Shown: positions 53,314 through 62,335, numbered from the stretch's first letter. The stretch is 64,000 nt of DNA from Anaerolineae bacterium (GCA_018432315.1 JAHDLB010000001.1:350656-414655), one strand, 5' to 3'. The notes: generated by a model from the letters alone, not told the origin. Translations and numbers: made by a program.

Positions 53314-54699
53314 CTACTCGACCGGGATGACGATCACGTTGTCTTCGCCGACGATGTCGGTGACCGCTTCGGCGTAGGCTTCCATCGCCTCTTCGGGCGA
53401 CATCTCGCCGGATACCACGCGCTCGGTCATGAGCTGCGCTTCATACGAAACTTTCGCGTAGTCCGGCAGCATGGGGCGCACGGTCGTCAGCGGGAGCAGT
53501 TCGTCCGCCATGGCCGACATCACTTCGTCGCCCGCCACCGGGACGTCGTCGCGGAAGTTGATGCGCGGCAGGATCTCTTCCCAGATGAGCTGCATGTCCT
53601 GGCTGGACATGTGAGCCAGCAGCGCCCAGGCTTCCTCGGGGTGATCGGTGTTGGGGTTCAGAACCCAGCCGGTGCCGCCCGAAATCGTGACGAAGTCCTG
53701 GCCGCGGAAGCCGGCGCCCGGTTCCTTGGCGGGCATCTTGGCCCAGGTCACGACCTCGTTACGGGTTTCCTCTTCCATCTGGCTGAGGATGGCCGACCGC
53801 CAGAACCAGTCGCCCTCGACCAGGATCGCGATCTTGCCCGAGGCGAAGTCCGCGAACGAGCGATCGCGGCCATCGGCGATCAACTGCAGGCGGGCATCAC
53901 CCAGTTCTTCGTCCAGGTAGATGGTCTTGTACAGGTTCAGCGCGTCCAGGATCGCGGGGCTGCTGACGTTCCACTTGCCCTCGTCGAAGTCGTACATATG
54001 CTGGCCGGCGCCCAACAGCACCATGTCCCAGCCCTGCATCGTGGTGGCTTCGCCCATCGCCGTGCCGGCGTTGATCTGGATGGGAGTCTCTACGCCCGCT
54101 TCCTTGAGGATGCGACCCGCTTCCAGAATCTCTTCCCAGCTTGTCGGCTGCCACGGCACCTCGATGCCGGCCTCTTCGAACAGGTCGCGGCGATAGAAGA
54201 TCTCGCGGACATCCGTACCGGCGGCGATGCCGTAGCGCTCGCCCTGGTAACCCAGGATCGCCTGGATACCCTCGGAGATGTGGCCCCAGCCTTCCCACTC
54301 GTCGACGACGTCACCGGCCACCGTGTGGAGCGGCTGCAGCAGCCCGGCGTCCACGAATTCCGGCACCCAGAAGCCGTCGAACGAGAACAGGTCGTAACCA
54401 CCGCCGACGCCCAGGTCCAGCGCGTATTGCTCCTTGAGCTGCTCGTCACTGCCGCCAAACTGGACCAGCTCGACGGTCACGTTCTTTCCCTCGGCAGCCA
54501 TCGCTTCCTCGAAGGTCGGGATGACGTGCTCGAGGAGCCAGCCGACCAGCTCGGAGTTCACGCCGTCGGCCACGCAGCGGCAGGTCATGGTCAGTTTGAT
54601 TTCGTCCTGGGCAGCCGCCGGGCCGGCGAACGCGGCGCTCAGCGTGCTGATCATCGCGACGATCACCAACATCCTGACAAGCATAGCTTTCCTAAACAT
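53314..54699 (-). CDS. Sugar ABC transporter substrate-binding protein (mannoside operon)
   Basis: A 461-residue exported family-1 binding protein. The signal peptide ends at AAA/QDE without a lipobox. Typical segments: QYALDLGVGGGYDLFSFDGFWVPEFVDAGLLQPL, YGIAAGTDVREIFYRRDLFEEAGIEVPWQPTSWEEILEAGRIL, and KIAILVEGDWFWRSAIL. Two unusual early cysteines (MTCRCVADG) follow the cleavage site. AGGAGG precedes the ATG. By operon context the ligand is probably a mannose-containing oligosaccharide or glycoside. Confidence 0.9.
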   Translation of the reverse strand: MFRKAMLVRMLVIVAMISTLSAAFAGPAAAQDEIKLTMTCRCVADGVNSELVGWLLEHVIPTFEEAMAAEGKNVTVELVQFGGSDEQLKEQYALDLGVGGGYDLFSFDGFWVPEFVDAGLLQPLHTVAGDVVDEWEGWGHISEGIQAILGYQGERYGIAAGTDVREIFYRRDLFEEAGIEVPWQPTSWEEILEAGRILKEAGVETPIQINAGTAMGEATTMQGWDMVLLGAGQHMYDFDEGKWNVSSPAILDALNLYKTIYLDEELGDARLQLIADGRDRSFADFASGKIAILVEGDWFWRSAILSQMEEETRNEVVTWAKMPAKEPGAGFRGQDFVTISGGTGWVLNPNTDHPEEAWALLAHMSSQDMQLIWEEILPRINFRDDVPVAGDEVMSAMADELLPLTTVRPMLPDYAKVSYEAQLMTERVVSGEMSPEEAMEAYAEAVTDIVGEDNVIVIPVE

Positions 54700-54782
54700 T
54701 GATTTGATTTCCTCCTGGAACAGAGTTTTCACGAATTGTGTGTAACCACAGAGAGTCACGACGAGCAATTACCGGCTAGCTT

Positions 54783-55931
54783 CTACCTCCTTTCGCCAGC
54801 TTCGAATCGAGCAGGGGGAGTACTGGTAGATTCGCGGATAATCAAGCGAGTCGGAACCAGGGTGAATGTCTGTCGCGGCGGATCGCCGTCGATCAGGGCC
54901 AGCAGCCGCCGGACGGCTTCGCGGCCAATGACGGGCGTATCCTGGGCGATGGTCGTCAGGGTCGGCTCGGTGCGCGTCGTCAATTCCAGGTTGTCGAACC
55001 CCACGACGGACAGGTCGGCGGGCAGTTGCAGCCCGGCCTCGCGCGCGGCACGCAGCACCAGCACGGCCAGCAGGTCGTTCATGGCGAAGATCGCCGTGGG
55101 CCGGTCCGGCTGGCGGAGCACCTCGGCGAGGTAGGCGACGTCTTCGTGTGCCTCTTGCGCGTAGCGCCGGTAGTTGACCTCTTCGACCGGCTCGCCCAGC
55201 GTGAGGATCGGGCGGGGCGACAGGCCGGCCTCGACCATCGCCTCGCGGTAGGCGCGGTAGCGCTCGGCGATTGGGTGCAGGTCGAGGGGCGGCCACGCGG
55301 CGAACGCGATGTCGCGGTGCCCCAGCTTCAGCAGGTGGCGCATGGCCTGCAGCGCGCCGTCGTAGTTCTGGCTGGTAATGCACGGCAGGCCCACCCCCGG
55401 AATCGGGCGGTCGAGCAGCACGACCGGCACCGAGCAGGACGGATCGGTGACGAATCGCCGGCGGCTGTTGCGGTTGTCGGTGACTGGCCACAGCAGAATC
55501 CCGGCGACGCCCTCAGCGCACATGGTGCGGATCAGGCGGTTTTCCTCTTCGATGCGCCGCTCGCTCTGCGCGAACAGCAGGCGATAGCCCTTCGCCCGCA
55601 GGAGTTCGTCGGCGCCGTCGAGCAGGCTGCCGTCGAACGTGTAGCGGAACTCGGCGACGATGCAGCCGACGAACTGCGTCGTGGTGGGGCGTTTGGCCGG
55701 CTCGCTGACGAAGGTGCCCTTGGCCGGGACGCGATAGATCAGGCCCTCGTCCTGGGCTGTTTGCCAGGCGCGCTGCACGGTCGAGCGGCTGATGTTGAGC
55801 TGGGTGATCAGCGCGTACTCGCCGGGCAGTTGCTCGTGCGGCTTGAGCTTGCCGCTGAGGATCGCGTGGCGCAGCTCGTTGAGCAGTTGCGTGTGCAGCG
55901 GGATGGGGCTGGTTTTGGAAAGCGTAAACAT
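54783..55931 (-). CDS. GntR/LacI chimeric regulator (AraR-like)
   Basis: A 382-residue protein joining a GntR winged helix (residues about 8-76: PIPLHTQLLNELRHAILSGKL, GEYALITQLNISRSTVQRAWQ, VPAKGTFV) to a LacI-type sugar-sensor domain (about 86-375, ending SVVGFDNLELTTRTEPTLTTIAQDT). This is the layout of Bacillus AraR. ATG 55931 is chosen because a longer start would read through the operator. It sits upstream of the mannoside-type operon, which it probably controls. A palindrome similar to AraR boxes lies in front of it. Confidence 0.87.
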   Translation of the reverse strand: MFTLSKTSPIPLHTQLLNELRHAILSGKLKPHEQLPGEYALITQLNISRSTVQRAWQTAQDEGLIYRVPAKGTFVSEPAKRPTTTQFVGCIVAEFRYTFDGSLLDGADELLRAKGYRLLFAQSERRIEEENRLIRTMCAEGVAGILLWPVTDNRNSRRRFVTDPSCSVPVVLLDRPIPGVGLPCITSQNYDGALQAMRHLLKLGHRDIAFAAWPPLDLHPIAERYRAYREAMVEAGLSPRPILTLGEPVEEVNYRRYAQEAHEDVAYLAEVLRQPDRPTAIFAMNDLLAVLVLRAAREAGLQLPADLSVVGFDNLELTTRTEPTLTTIAQDTPVIGREAVRRLLALIDGDPPRQTFTLVPTRLIIRESTSTPPARFEAGERR

Positions 55932-55966
55932 CTTTTGGCCGCTCGCAAAAAAGAATCTTGTCGCGT

Positions 55967-56018
55967 CTTGTCCGGACAAGTCGATCTCACCATAACACGG
56001 TTTTGCGGCGCGTGTCAA
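55967..56018 (-). promoter_or_regulatory. Promoter and AraR-like palindrome of the chimeric regulator
   Basis: On the minus strand TTGACA (56013-56018) and TTATGG (55990-55995) are 17 bp apart. Just downstream is the perfect palindrome CTTGTCC/GGACAAG (55967-55980). Its TTGTnCGnACAA core equals the Bacillus AraR box core TTGTACGTACAA apart from the variable positions, which suits the AraR-like domain order of the adjacent protein. Confidence 0.65.
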
Positions 56019-56038
56019 GCATTTTGTGAAAACGTTTT

Positions 56039-56048
56039 ATCGAGCGTG
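56039..56048. promoter_or_regulatory. LacI-type operator between the two divergent regulators
   Basis: AAAACGTTTT inside GTGAAAACGTTTTATC. The same core, G-(A/T)-AAACGTTTT-(A/C)-TC, recurs at 57242-57255 in front of iolC. The pair, about 1.2 kb apart, frames the LacI gene and may allow looping. Confidence 0.6.
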
Positions 56049-56101
56049 GAGGCCGCCCGCGCGGGCGGCGGGTGTTCGTGAAAAAAGTTGCATGGGGCGT
56101 C

Positions 56102-56157
56102 TTGACGCCGGGTGGGGTTGGTGCTACTGTTCAAATGACTGTACCGTGACTGTACCG
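56102..56157 (+). promoter_or_regulatory. Promoter and 11-bp tandem repeat before the iol LacI gene
   Basis: TTGACG (56102-56107) and TACTGT (56125-56130) are 17 bp apart with a TGC extension. The expected start region consists of two exact tandem copies of TGACTGTACCG (56136-56146 and 56147-56157) running up to the presumed TTG start codon. The repeat may be a regulatory or slippage-prone element. Confidence 0.5.
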
Positions 56158-56159
56158 CT

Positions 56160-57185
56160 TTGCTCACCCAGGAAGGCAGGCCCACCATTCCGACCATCAA
56201 GGATGTCGCGTCCGAGGCCCAGGTGTCGATTGCCACGGTTTCGCGCGTGTTGAACGGCAACCGGCGCGTGAGCCCGGACCTGCGCACGCGGGTGCTCGCC
56301 GCCATGGACCGCCTCGGCTACCAGCCCAACGCCATCGCCCAGGGCTTGCGCCGCAACGCCACGCGCTCGGTCGGCGTGTTGATCCCGCGCATTCACGAGC
56401 CGTTCTTCAGCACGCTGGCGTTCGCCATCGAGCGGACCCTGTTCGCCAGCGACTATCGCGGCCTGCTGTGCAGCACGGAAGAACAGCCCGGCAAGGAGCG
56501 GGCGTACGTCGATATGCTGCTGACCCAGCAGGTCGACGCGATCATCTACTTCCCCTCGATCACCGGCAGCCAGCCCAATTTGCAGCGCATCGTCGAGCGC
56601 GAGATCCCGGTCGTGCTCATCGAGCGGTCGTTCGCGGGCTTCGACGTGAGCCGCGTGCTGATCAGCAACTTCCAGGGGGGCTACGACGGCGCCCAGCACC
56701 TGATCGGGCTGGGGCACACGCACATCAGCGTGATCTGCGCCAACCTGGAGAGCATGCCGGTCGAGCGGCTGTCGGGCGTCCAGCAGGCGCTCTCCGAGGC
56801 GCGCATCGATGCGGACGTGCGGATCATGAACCGGGGGTCCGACTTCGAGACGGGCTACGAGGCGGCGCTCGAAATGCTCCAGCGCCCGGCGCGGCCCACG
56901 GCCATCTTCGCGCTGGCCGATTCGATCGCGGTGGGCGTCCTGCACGCCGCCGCCTACCTCGACCTGCGCGTGCCGGACGATCTATCCGTCGTCGGGTTCG
57001 ACAACATCTCCCTGGCCGCGTACGTGCTTCCGCCCCTGACGACGGTCGCCCAGCCGATCTACGCGATCGGAGAGGCGGCGGTGCGCGTCCTGCTGCGCCA
57101 GCTCCAGAATCCGGATGCTGCGCCGGAAACCGTCACGCTCAACACCGAGCTGGTCGTGCGGCAGTCGACGGCGCCCTGCCGTTGA
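56160..57185 (+). CDS. LacI-family regulator of the inositol (iol) operon
   Basis: A LacI-type repressor of up to 341 residues. The helix-turn-helix is TIKDVASEAQVSIATVSRVLNGNRRVSPDLRTRVLAAMDRLGYQPNAIAQGLRRNATRSVGV; the sensor ends SVVGFDNISLAAYVLPPLTTVAQPIYAIGEAAVRVL. The start is uncertain: TTG at the chosen position has no ribosome site, while an ATT 24 bp downstream is preceded by GGAAGG and would give a more usual N terminus. It lies directly before iolC, and matching operator cores lie on both sides of the gene. Confidence 0.85.
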   Translation: MLTQEGRPTIPTIKDVASEAQVSIATVSRVLNGNRRVSPDLRTRVLAAMDRLGYQPNAIAQGLRRNATRSVGVLIPRIHEPFFSTLAFAIERTLFASDYRGLLCSTEEQPGKERAYVDMLLTQQVDAIIYFPSITGSQPNLQRIVEREIPVVLIERSFAGFDVSRVLISNFQGGYDGAQHLIGLGHTHISVICANLESMPVERLSGVQQALSEARIDADVRIMNRGSDFETGYEAALEMLQRPARPTAIFALADSIAVGVLHAAAYLDLRVPDDLSVVGFDNISLAAYVLPPLTTVAQPIYAIGEAAVRVLLRQLQNPDAAPETVTLNTELVVRQSTAPCR

Positions 57186-57209
57186 GGGGCGCTCTGGCCT
57201 ACACGCGGC

Positions 57210-57255
57210 TTGACACGCCTGGGAAAATCATTTAGGCTTTGGTAAACGTTTTCTC
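57210..57255 (+). promoter_or_regulatory. Promoter and LacI operator of the iolCDEG operon
   Basis: TTGACA (57210-57215) and TAGGCT (57233-57238) are 17 bp apart. The operator core GTAAACGTTTTCTC (57242-57255) begins a few bases downstream and covers the transcription start, the classical position for LacI-type repression. It shares its core with the palindrome at 56039-56048. Confidence 0.75.
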
Positions 57256-57380
57256 AAACGGCGCAGGTGGCGAGACAGGGGCGATCACTTCGGGCGACCG
57301 GCGGGCGGTGGAAGCCAGGCGATCCCGCGTTTCGGGGTCGCTCTGGCGTCGTGTTTGGCAGGTACGAAAAGGATAGCAGC

Positions 57381-58391
57381 GTGGAAAAAACGGTTGATCT
57401 CCTCAACATCGGTCGCAGCTCGATCGATCTGTACTCCAACGATGTCGGCACCCCATTCGAGCACATCCAGAGTTTCGCCGCCTACGTGGGCGGCTCGCCG
57501 ACCAACATCAGCGTCGGCGCGCACCGGCTTGGGTTGAATTCGGCCCTGCTCACCGGCCTGGGCGAGGACCCGGTCGGCGATTTCATCCTGCACTTTCTCC
57601 GGACGGAAGGCGTCATCACCGATTACATCGTGCGCAAGCCGGACCGTCGCACCAGCGCCGTCGTGCTGGGCATCGAGCCGCCGGACAAATTCCCACTGGT
57701 GTACTACCGGGACAACTGCGCCGACATCGCGATCACGATCGACGACGTGCTGGCCGCCCCGGTCCGGGAGGCGCGCGTCGTCCAGTTTGCCGGGACGAAC
57801 TTTTCCAAAGAGCCGAGCCGCAGCGCGACGACGTTCGCCGCCGAGCTGGCGCGGGGGTCGGGGAGCAAGGTCGTGCTCGACATCGACTTCCGCCCCGACC
57901 AGTGGCACGATCCGCGTGCCTTTGGCGTGGCGATCCGGTCGGTACTGCGCACGATCGACGTGGTGATCGGCACCCAGGACGAGATCAACGCGGCCATGCT
58001 GACCGATCCCGCCCAGATGTCGCTGACTCACTCGCAGGTTTCGGACACGAAGGTCAGCGGCGACATCGAGGCGGCCATCGCCAACCTGCTGGCGCTGGGG
58101 CCGGAAGCGGTCATCGAGAAGGCGGGCGAGCAGGGCGCGCGCGTTCACCTCAAAGACGGCACCGTGATCGACGCGCCGGGCTTCCCGGTCGAGGTCTACA
58201 ACATCCTGGGGGCGGGGGACGCGTTCGGCGCGGGCTTTTTGTACGGGTACGTCAAGGGCTGGGACTGGTACAAAGCCGCCCGGCTGGGGAATGCCTGCGG
58301 GGCGATCGTCGTCACCAAGCATGGCTGCGCCAACTTCATGCCGACGATGGACGAGGTGCTGGCGTTCGTCGAGCCCTACGGCGGGCTCTAG
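57381..58391 (+). CDS. iolC: PfkB-family sugar kinase, 5-dehydro-2-deoxygluconokinase
   Basis: A 336-residue ribokinase-fold enzyme. Landmarks: DLLNIGRSSIDLYSNDVG, YVGGSPTNISVGAHRLGLNSALLTGLGEDPVGDFI (PfkB signature 1), LDIDFRPDQW, and the anion-hole/catalytic loop NILGAGDAFGAGFLYG. GTG start with AAGGAT upstream; no better start lies nearby. In inositol breakdown IolC phosphorylates 5-dehydro-2-deoxygluconate. The following iolD, iolE-like and iolG genes support this reading over KDG kinase. Confidence 0.85.
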   Translation: MEKTVDLLNIGRSSIDLYSNDVGTPFEHIQSFAAYVGGSPTNISVGAHRLGLNSALLTGLGEDPVGDFILHFLRTEGVITDYIVRKPDRRTSAVVLGIEPPDKFPLVYYRDNCADIAITIDDVLAAPVREARVVQFAGTNFSKEPSRSATTFAAELARGSGSKVVLDIDFRPDQWHDPRAFGVAIRSVLRTIDVVIGTQDEINAAMLTDPAQMSLTHSQVSDTKVSGDIEAAIANLLALGPEAVIEKAGEQGARVHLKDGTVIDAPGFPVEVYNILGAGDAFGAGFLYGYVKGWDWYKAARLGNACGAIVVTKHGCANFMPTMDEVLAFVEPYGGL

Positions 58392-58450
58392 AGGTCCGCC
58401 GGGAGTGATGCCGCACTGCACGCCAACGAGTGATTGATACGAGGAGTCTT

Positions 58451-60316
58451 ATGGCAACCAAACGCCTCACCATGGCACAGGCCCTGATCGAGTTTTTGCA
58501 GAATCAAGTCGTGGAGCGCGACGGCGTCGAGCAGCCGTTTTTCGCGGGCTGTTGGGGCATCTTCGGGCATGGCAACGTGGCCGGAATCGGGCAGGCGCTC
58601 CAGCAGGTCGCGGGCACGTTCCGCTACTACCAGTCGCGCAACGAGCAGGCGATGGTTCACGCGGCGGTCGCCTACGCCAAGATGAAGAACCGCCTCCAGA
58701 CGTTCGCCTGCACGTCGTCGATCGGCCCCGGCGCCACCAACATGCTCACGGCGGCGGCGGGCGCGACGATCAACCGCATCCCGGTGCTGCTGCTGCCCGG
58801 CGACATCTTCGCCGAGCGGATCCAGGCGCCCGTGTTGCAGCAGTTGGAATCCGAGCATTCGCAGGACATCTCGGTCAACGACTGCTTCAAGCCCGTCTCG
58901 CGCTACTGGGATCGCATCTACCGCCCGGAGCAGGTGATCACCGCGCTGCCCGAGGCGATGCGCGTGCTCACGTCGCCCGCCGAAACCGGCGCGGTCACGC
59001 TGGCGCTGCCCCAGGATGTGCAAACCCAGGCGTTCGACTACCCGGCGGCGTTCTTCGAGCGGCGGGTGTGGCGTATCCCGCGCAACCGGCCCGACGCGGC
59101 CCAGCTCCGGCGCGCCGCCGCCTGGATCCGGGAAGCGCGCCAGCCGCTGATCATCGCCGGGGGCGGCGTGCATTACAGCGACGCGACCGAGGCCCTGCGC
59201 GCCTTCGTGGACCGCACCGGGATTCCCGTGGGCGAGACGCAGGCGGGCAAGGGCGCGCTGCCCTACGATCACCCCGCCAACCTGGGCGCGATTGGCGTGA
59301 CCGGCACGCTGGGCGCCAACCGCATCGCCCGCGAGGCCGACCTGGTGATCGGCATCGGTACGCGCTATTCGGACTTCACCACCGCCTCGAAAACCGCCTT
59401 CCAGAACCCGGACGTGCGGTTCGTCAACATCAACGCTGCCGAGTTCGACGCGTACAAACACAACGCGATCCCGCTGGTGGGCGATGCCCGCGCGGCGCTC
59501 GACGAACTGCTGCCGCTGCTGGAGGGGTACGCTGTCGAGAGCGCGTACCGCGCCCGCGCGGCGGACTATAACAAGGCGTGGGACGCCGAGGTCGAGCGGA
59601 TCTATCACCTGGAGCACGGGCCGTTGATCAGCCAGGGCGAGGTGATCGGCGTGGTGAACATGCTCTCGCGCCCCCAGGACGTGCTGCTGTGCGCGGCGGG
59701 CAGCCTGCCCGGCGACCTACACAAGCTGTGGCGCACGCGCGACCCGAAGGGCTATCACCTCGAGTACGGGTATTCGTGCATGGGCTACGAGATCGCGGGC
59801 GGGCTGGGCGTCAAGATGGCCGCGCCGGAGCGTGACGTCTACGTGATGGTGGGCGACGGCTCGTACCTGATGCTGAACAGCGAGATCGTGACGATGGTGC
59901 AGGAAGGGCTCAAGGTGATCGTCGTCGTGCTGGACAACCACGGCTTCGCCAGCATCGGCGGCCTGTCGAAGAGCGTCGGCAGCGACGGGTTCGGCACCAA
60001 GTACCGCCGCCGCACCGAGGGCGACGAGCTGGCGGGCGACGTGCTGCCGGTCGACTACGCGGCCAACGCGGCCAGCCTGGGCGCGCACGTCATCCGGGCG
60101 AGCAGCCGCGACGAGCTGGCGGACGCGCTCCAGGCGGCGCAGCGGCACGAGGGCGGCCCGGTGTGCATCGTCGTCGAGACCGATCGCTCGCAGCGGGTCG
60201 GCGGCTACGAAAGCTGGTGGGATGTGGCCGTGGCGGAGGTGTCCGCCAGCGCCGACGTCGAGGCATCGCGCCGGGAGTATGAAGAGGCAAAACGAAACGA
60301 GCGGTATTTTCTGTAA
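58451..60316 (+). CDS. iolD: 3D-(3,5/4)-trihydroxycyclohexane-1,2-dione hydrolase
   Basis: A 621-residue ThDP enzyme that hydrolyses the ring of the diketo-inositol intermediate to 5-deoxyglucuronate. The N-terminal MATKRLTMAQALIEFLQNQVVERDG and FAGCWGIFGHGNVAGIGQAL are characteristic of IolD. The catalytic Glu lies in SRNEQAMVHAAVAYAK; the C-terminal ThDP/Mg motif is GDGSYLMLNSEIVTMVQEGLKVIVVVLDN. AGGAG precedes the ATG. Length equals known IolD enzymes. Confidence 0.94.
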   Translation: MATKRLTMAQALIEFLQNQVVERDGVEQPFFAGCWGIFGHGNVAGIGQALQQVAGTFRYYQSRNEQAMVHAAVAYAKMKNRLQTFACTSSIGPGATNMLTAAAGATINRIPVLLLPGDIFAERIQAPVLQQLESEHSQDISVNDCFKPVSRYWDRIYRPEQVITALPEAMRVLTSPAETGAVTLALPQDVQTQAFDYPAAFFERRVWRIPRNRPDAAQLRRAAAWIREARQPLIIAGGGVHYSDATEALRAFVDRTGIPVGETQAGKGALPYDHPANLGAIGVTGTLGANRIAREADLVIGIGTRYSDFTTASKTAFQNPDVRFVNINAAEFDAYKHNAIPLVGDARAALDELLPLLEGYAVESAYRARAADYNKAWDAEVERIYHLEHGPLISQGEVIGVVNMLSRPQDVLLCAAGSLPGDLHKLWRTRDPKGYHLEYGYSCMGYEIAGGLGVKMAAPERDVYVMVGDGSYLMLNSEIVTMVQEGLKVIVVVLDNHGFASIGGLSKSVGSDGFGTKYRRRTEGDELAGDVLPVDYAANAASLGAHVIRASSRDELADALQAAQRHEGGPVCIVVETDRSQRVGGYESWWDVAVAEVSASADVEASRREYEEAKRNERYFL

Positions 60317-60361
60317 AAACCGTTGAGACAGGCTGTTTTCTATTTTCGAGGAGCACAATCC

Positions 60362-61267
60362 GTGAGCGGTTCAATGCGTATTGCCAATGCCCCCTGTTCG
60401 TGGGGGGTGCTTGAGTTCGATCTCGAAGGGGAGGCGGCTGGCTACGAGCAGGTCCTGGACGAGATCGCCCAGACCGGCTACGCCGGCACCGAGCTGGGCG
60501 ACTGGGGCTTCATGCCGACCGATCCCGCCGCGCTGCGCGCCGAGCTGGCACAGCGCGGGCTGGACCTGCTGGCGGCGTTCGTGCCGGTGGCGCTCGCGAA
60601 CGCCGGCGCCCACGCGGACGGCGAGGCGGCTGCCGTGCGCACCGCCCAACTGCTGCGCGACGCGGCGGGCGAGGGCTGTTTCATCGTGCTGGCCGACGAC
60701 AACGGCAGCGTCCCGATCCGCACGCGCAACGCCGGGCGCGTCACGCCCGATATGGGCCTGACCGGCGCGCAGTGGGAGACGTTCGCCGCGGGCGCGAATC
60801 GCGTCGCCCGCGCGGTGCAGGAGCGGACCGGGCTGCGCACCGTGTTTCACCATCACTGCGCGGGCTACGTCGAGACGCCCGCCGAAATCGAGCGCCTGAT
60901 GGCCCTCACCGATCCGGCGCTGGTCGGCCTGTGCCTGGACACCGGGCACTGCATGTTCGGCGGCGGCGATCCGCTCGACCTGCTGGAACGCCACGCCGAC
61001 CGCGTCTGGCACGTGCACTTCAAGGACTTCGATCCGGCGGTGGCGCAGCAGGCGCGGGACCAGGGCTGGGACTACTTCGCCGCGGTTCAGAACGGCGTCT
61101 TCTGCGAGCTGGGCCAGGGCGCGGTCGATTTCCCCGCCATGCACGACGCGCTGCGCGCGCGGGGCTACGACGGGTGGATCGTGGTCGAGCAGGACGTGCT
61201 GCCGTCGATGGGATCGCCCAAAGCGAGCGCCCAGCGCAACCGCGACTATTTGCGCGGCCTGGAATGA
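60362..61267 (+). CDS. iolE: TIM-barrel protein, probable myo-inosose dehydratase (IolE-like)
   Basis: A 301-residue xylose-isomerase-like barrel. It opens MRIANAPCSWGVLEF, followed by QVLDEIAQTGYAGTELGDWGF; metal-ligand strands include LVGLCLDTGHCMFGGGDPLDLLERHADRVWHVHFKDFDP and the final WIVVEQDVLPSMGSPKASAQRNRDYL. These fit IolE, which dehydrates scyllo-inosose using Co/Mn. GTG start with GAGGAG upstream. Position between iolD and iolG supports IolE, though the inosose isomerase IolI has the same fold. Confidence 0.8.
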   Translation: MSGSMRIANAPCSWGVLEFDLEGEAAGYEQVLDEIAQTGYAGTELGDWGFMPTDPAALRAELAQRGLDLLAAFVPVALANAGAHADGEAAAVRTAQLLRDAAGEGCFIVLADDNGSVPIRTRNAGRVTPDMGLTGAQWETFAAGANRVARAVQERTGLRTVFHHHCAGYVETPAEIERLMALTDPALVGLCLDTGHCMFGGGDPLDLLERHADRVWHVHFKDFDPAVAQQARDQGWDYFAAVQNGVFCELGQGAVDFPAMHDALRARGYDGWIVVEQDVLPSMGSPKASAQRNRDYLRGLE

Positions 61268-61280
61268 GCGAGGGAGAGTG

Positions 61281-62306
61281 ATGGCAACCGTCAACATTGG
61301 AATCATCGGGGCGGGCCGCATCGGGAAGGTCCACGCCGAAAACCTGGCATTCCGCATCCCGGCGGCGCGCGTGGTGTCGATCTGCGACGTGAACCGCGCG
61401 GCGGCGCAGACCCTGGCGGGCCAGCTCGGCATCCCGAGCGTGTGCGACGACTATCACGCCGCGGCCAGCGATCCCGCGGTCGATGCGATCCTGGTGTGCT
61501 CGTCGACCGACACCCACGCGGACGTGATCGAAGCGGCGGCGGCGGCGGGCAAGCACATCTTCACCGAGAAGCCGATCGAGCTCGACCTGGGCCGGATCGA
61601 CGAGGTGCTGCGCGCCGTCGAACGGGCCGGGGTCAAGTTCCAGGTCGGGTTCAACCGGCGCTTCGATCCCACGTTCGCCCGCGTGCGCGAGGCGATCCAG
61701 GGCGGCGAGATCGGCGAGCCGCACCTGCTGCACGTCATCAGCCGCGACCCCGCGCCCCCGCCGCCGGAATACGTCAGCGTCTCGGGCGGGATCTTCCTGG
61801 ACATGATGATCCACGACTTCGACATGGCGCGCTTCCTGGTCGGCAGCGAGGTCAGCGAGGTGTTCGCGCGCGGCGCGGTGCGCATCGATCCGCGCATTGG
61901 CGAGGCGGGCGATGTCGATACGGCGCTGGTGATGCTCACCTTCGAGGACGGCGTCATCGGCACAATCGACAACAGCCGCCAGGCCGTGTACGGGTACGAC
62001 CAGCGGGTCGAAGTGCTGGGCAGCCGGGGCGGGATCTCCACCGCCAACCTGTACCCCAACCAGGTGACGTTCAGCTCGGCCAAAGCCGTGTATCGCGACC
62101 TGCCGCTGAACTTCTTCATGGAGCGGTACACGACGAGCTACGTCAACGAGATCCAGGACTTCATCAGCGCGATCGTGGACGATCGGCCCCCGCAGCCCAC
62201 CGGCCTGGACGGGCGCATGTCGGTCGCCGTGGGGCTGGCCGCCAAGAAGTCGCTGCTCGAAGGGCGCCCGGTCAAAGTGAGCGAGGTCGCGTCCGGCACG
62301 GCGTGA
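61281..62306 (+). CDS. iolG: Inositol 2-dehydrogenase
   Basis: A 341-residue NAD-dependent oxidoreductase of the GFO/IDH/MocA family. The Rossmann motif is IGIIGAGRIGKVHAENLAFRIP, catalytic Lys in FTEKPIELDLGRIDEVLRAV, and the Asp/His pair in GIFLDMMIHDFDMARFLVGSE. The AGVKFQVGFNRRFDP segment matches myo-inositol dehydrogenases. ATG follows GAGGGAGAG. It would perform the first step, oxidation of myo-inositol to 2-keto-inositol. It is the last gene before a strong terminator. Confidence 0.92.
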   Translation: MATVNIGIIGAGRIGKVHAENLAFRIPAARVVSICDVNRAAAQTLAGQLGIPSVCDDYHAAASDPAVDAILVCSSTDTHADVIEAAAAAGKHIFTEKPIELDLGRIDEVLRAVERAGVKFQVGFNRRFDPTFARVREAIQGGEIGEPHLLHVISRDPAPPPPEYVSVSGGIFLDMMIHDFDMARFLVGSEVSEVFARGAVRIDPRIGEAGDVDTALVMLTFEDGVIGTIDNSRQAVYGYDQRVEVLGSRGGISTANLYPNQVTFSSAKAVYRDLPLNFFMERYTTSYVNEIQDFISAIVDDRPPQPTGLDGRMSVAVGLAAKKSLLEGRPVKVSEVASGTA

Positions 62307-62335
62307 CCGGCGTTGTCAATCCAACGTGATCGTGA

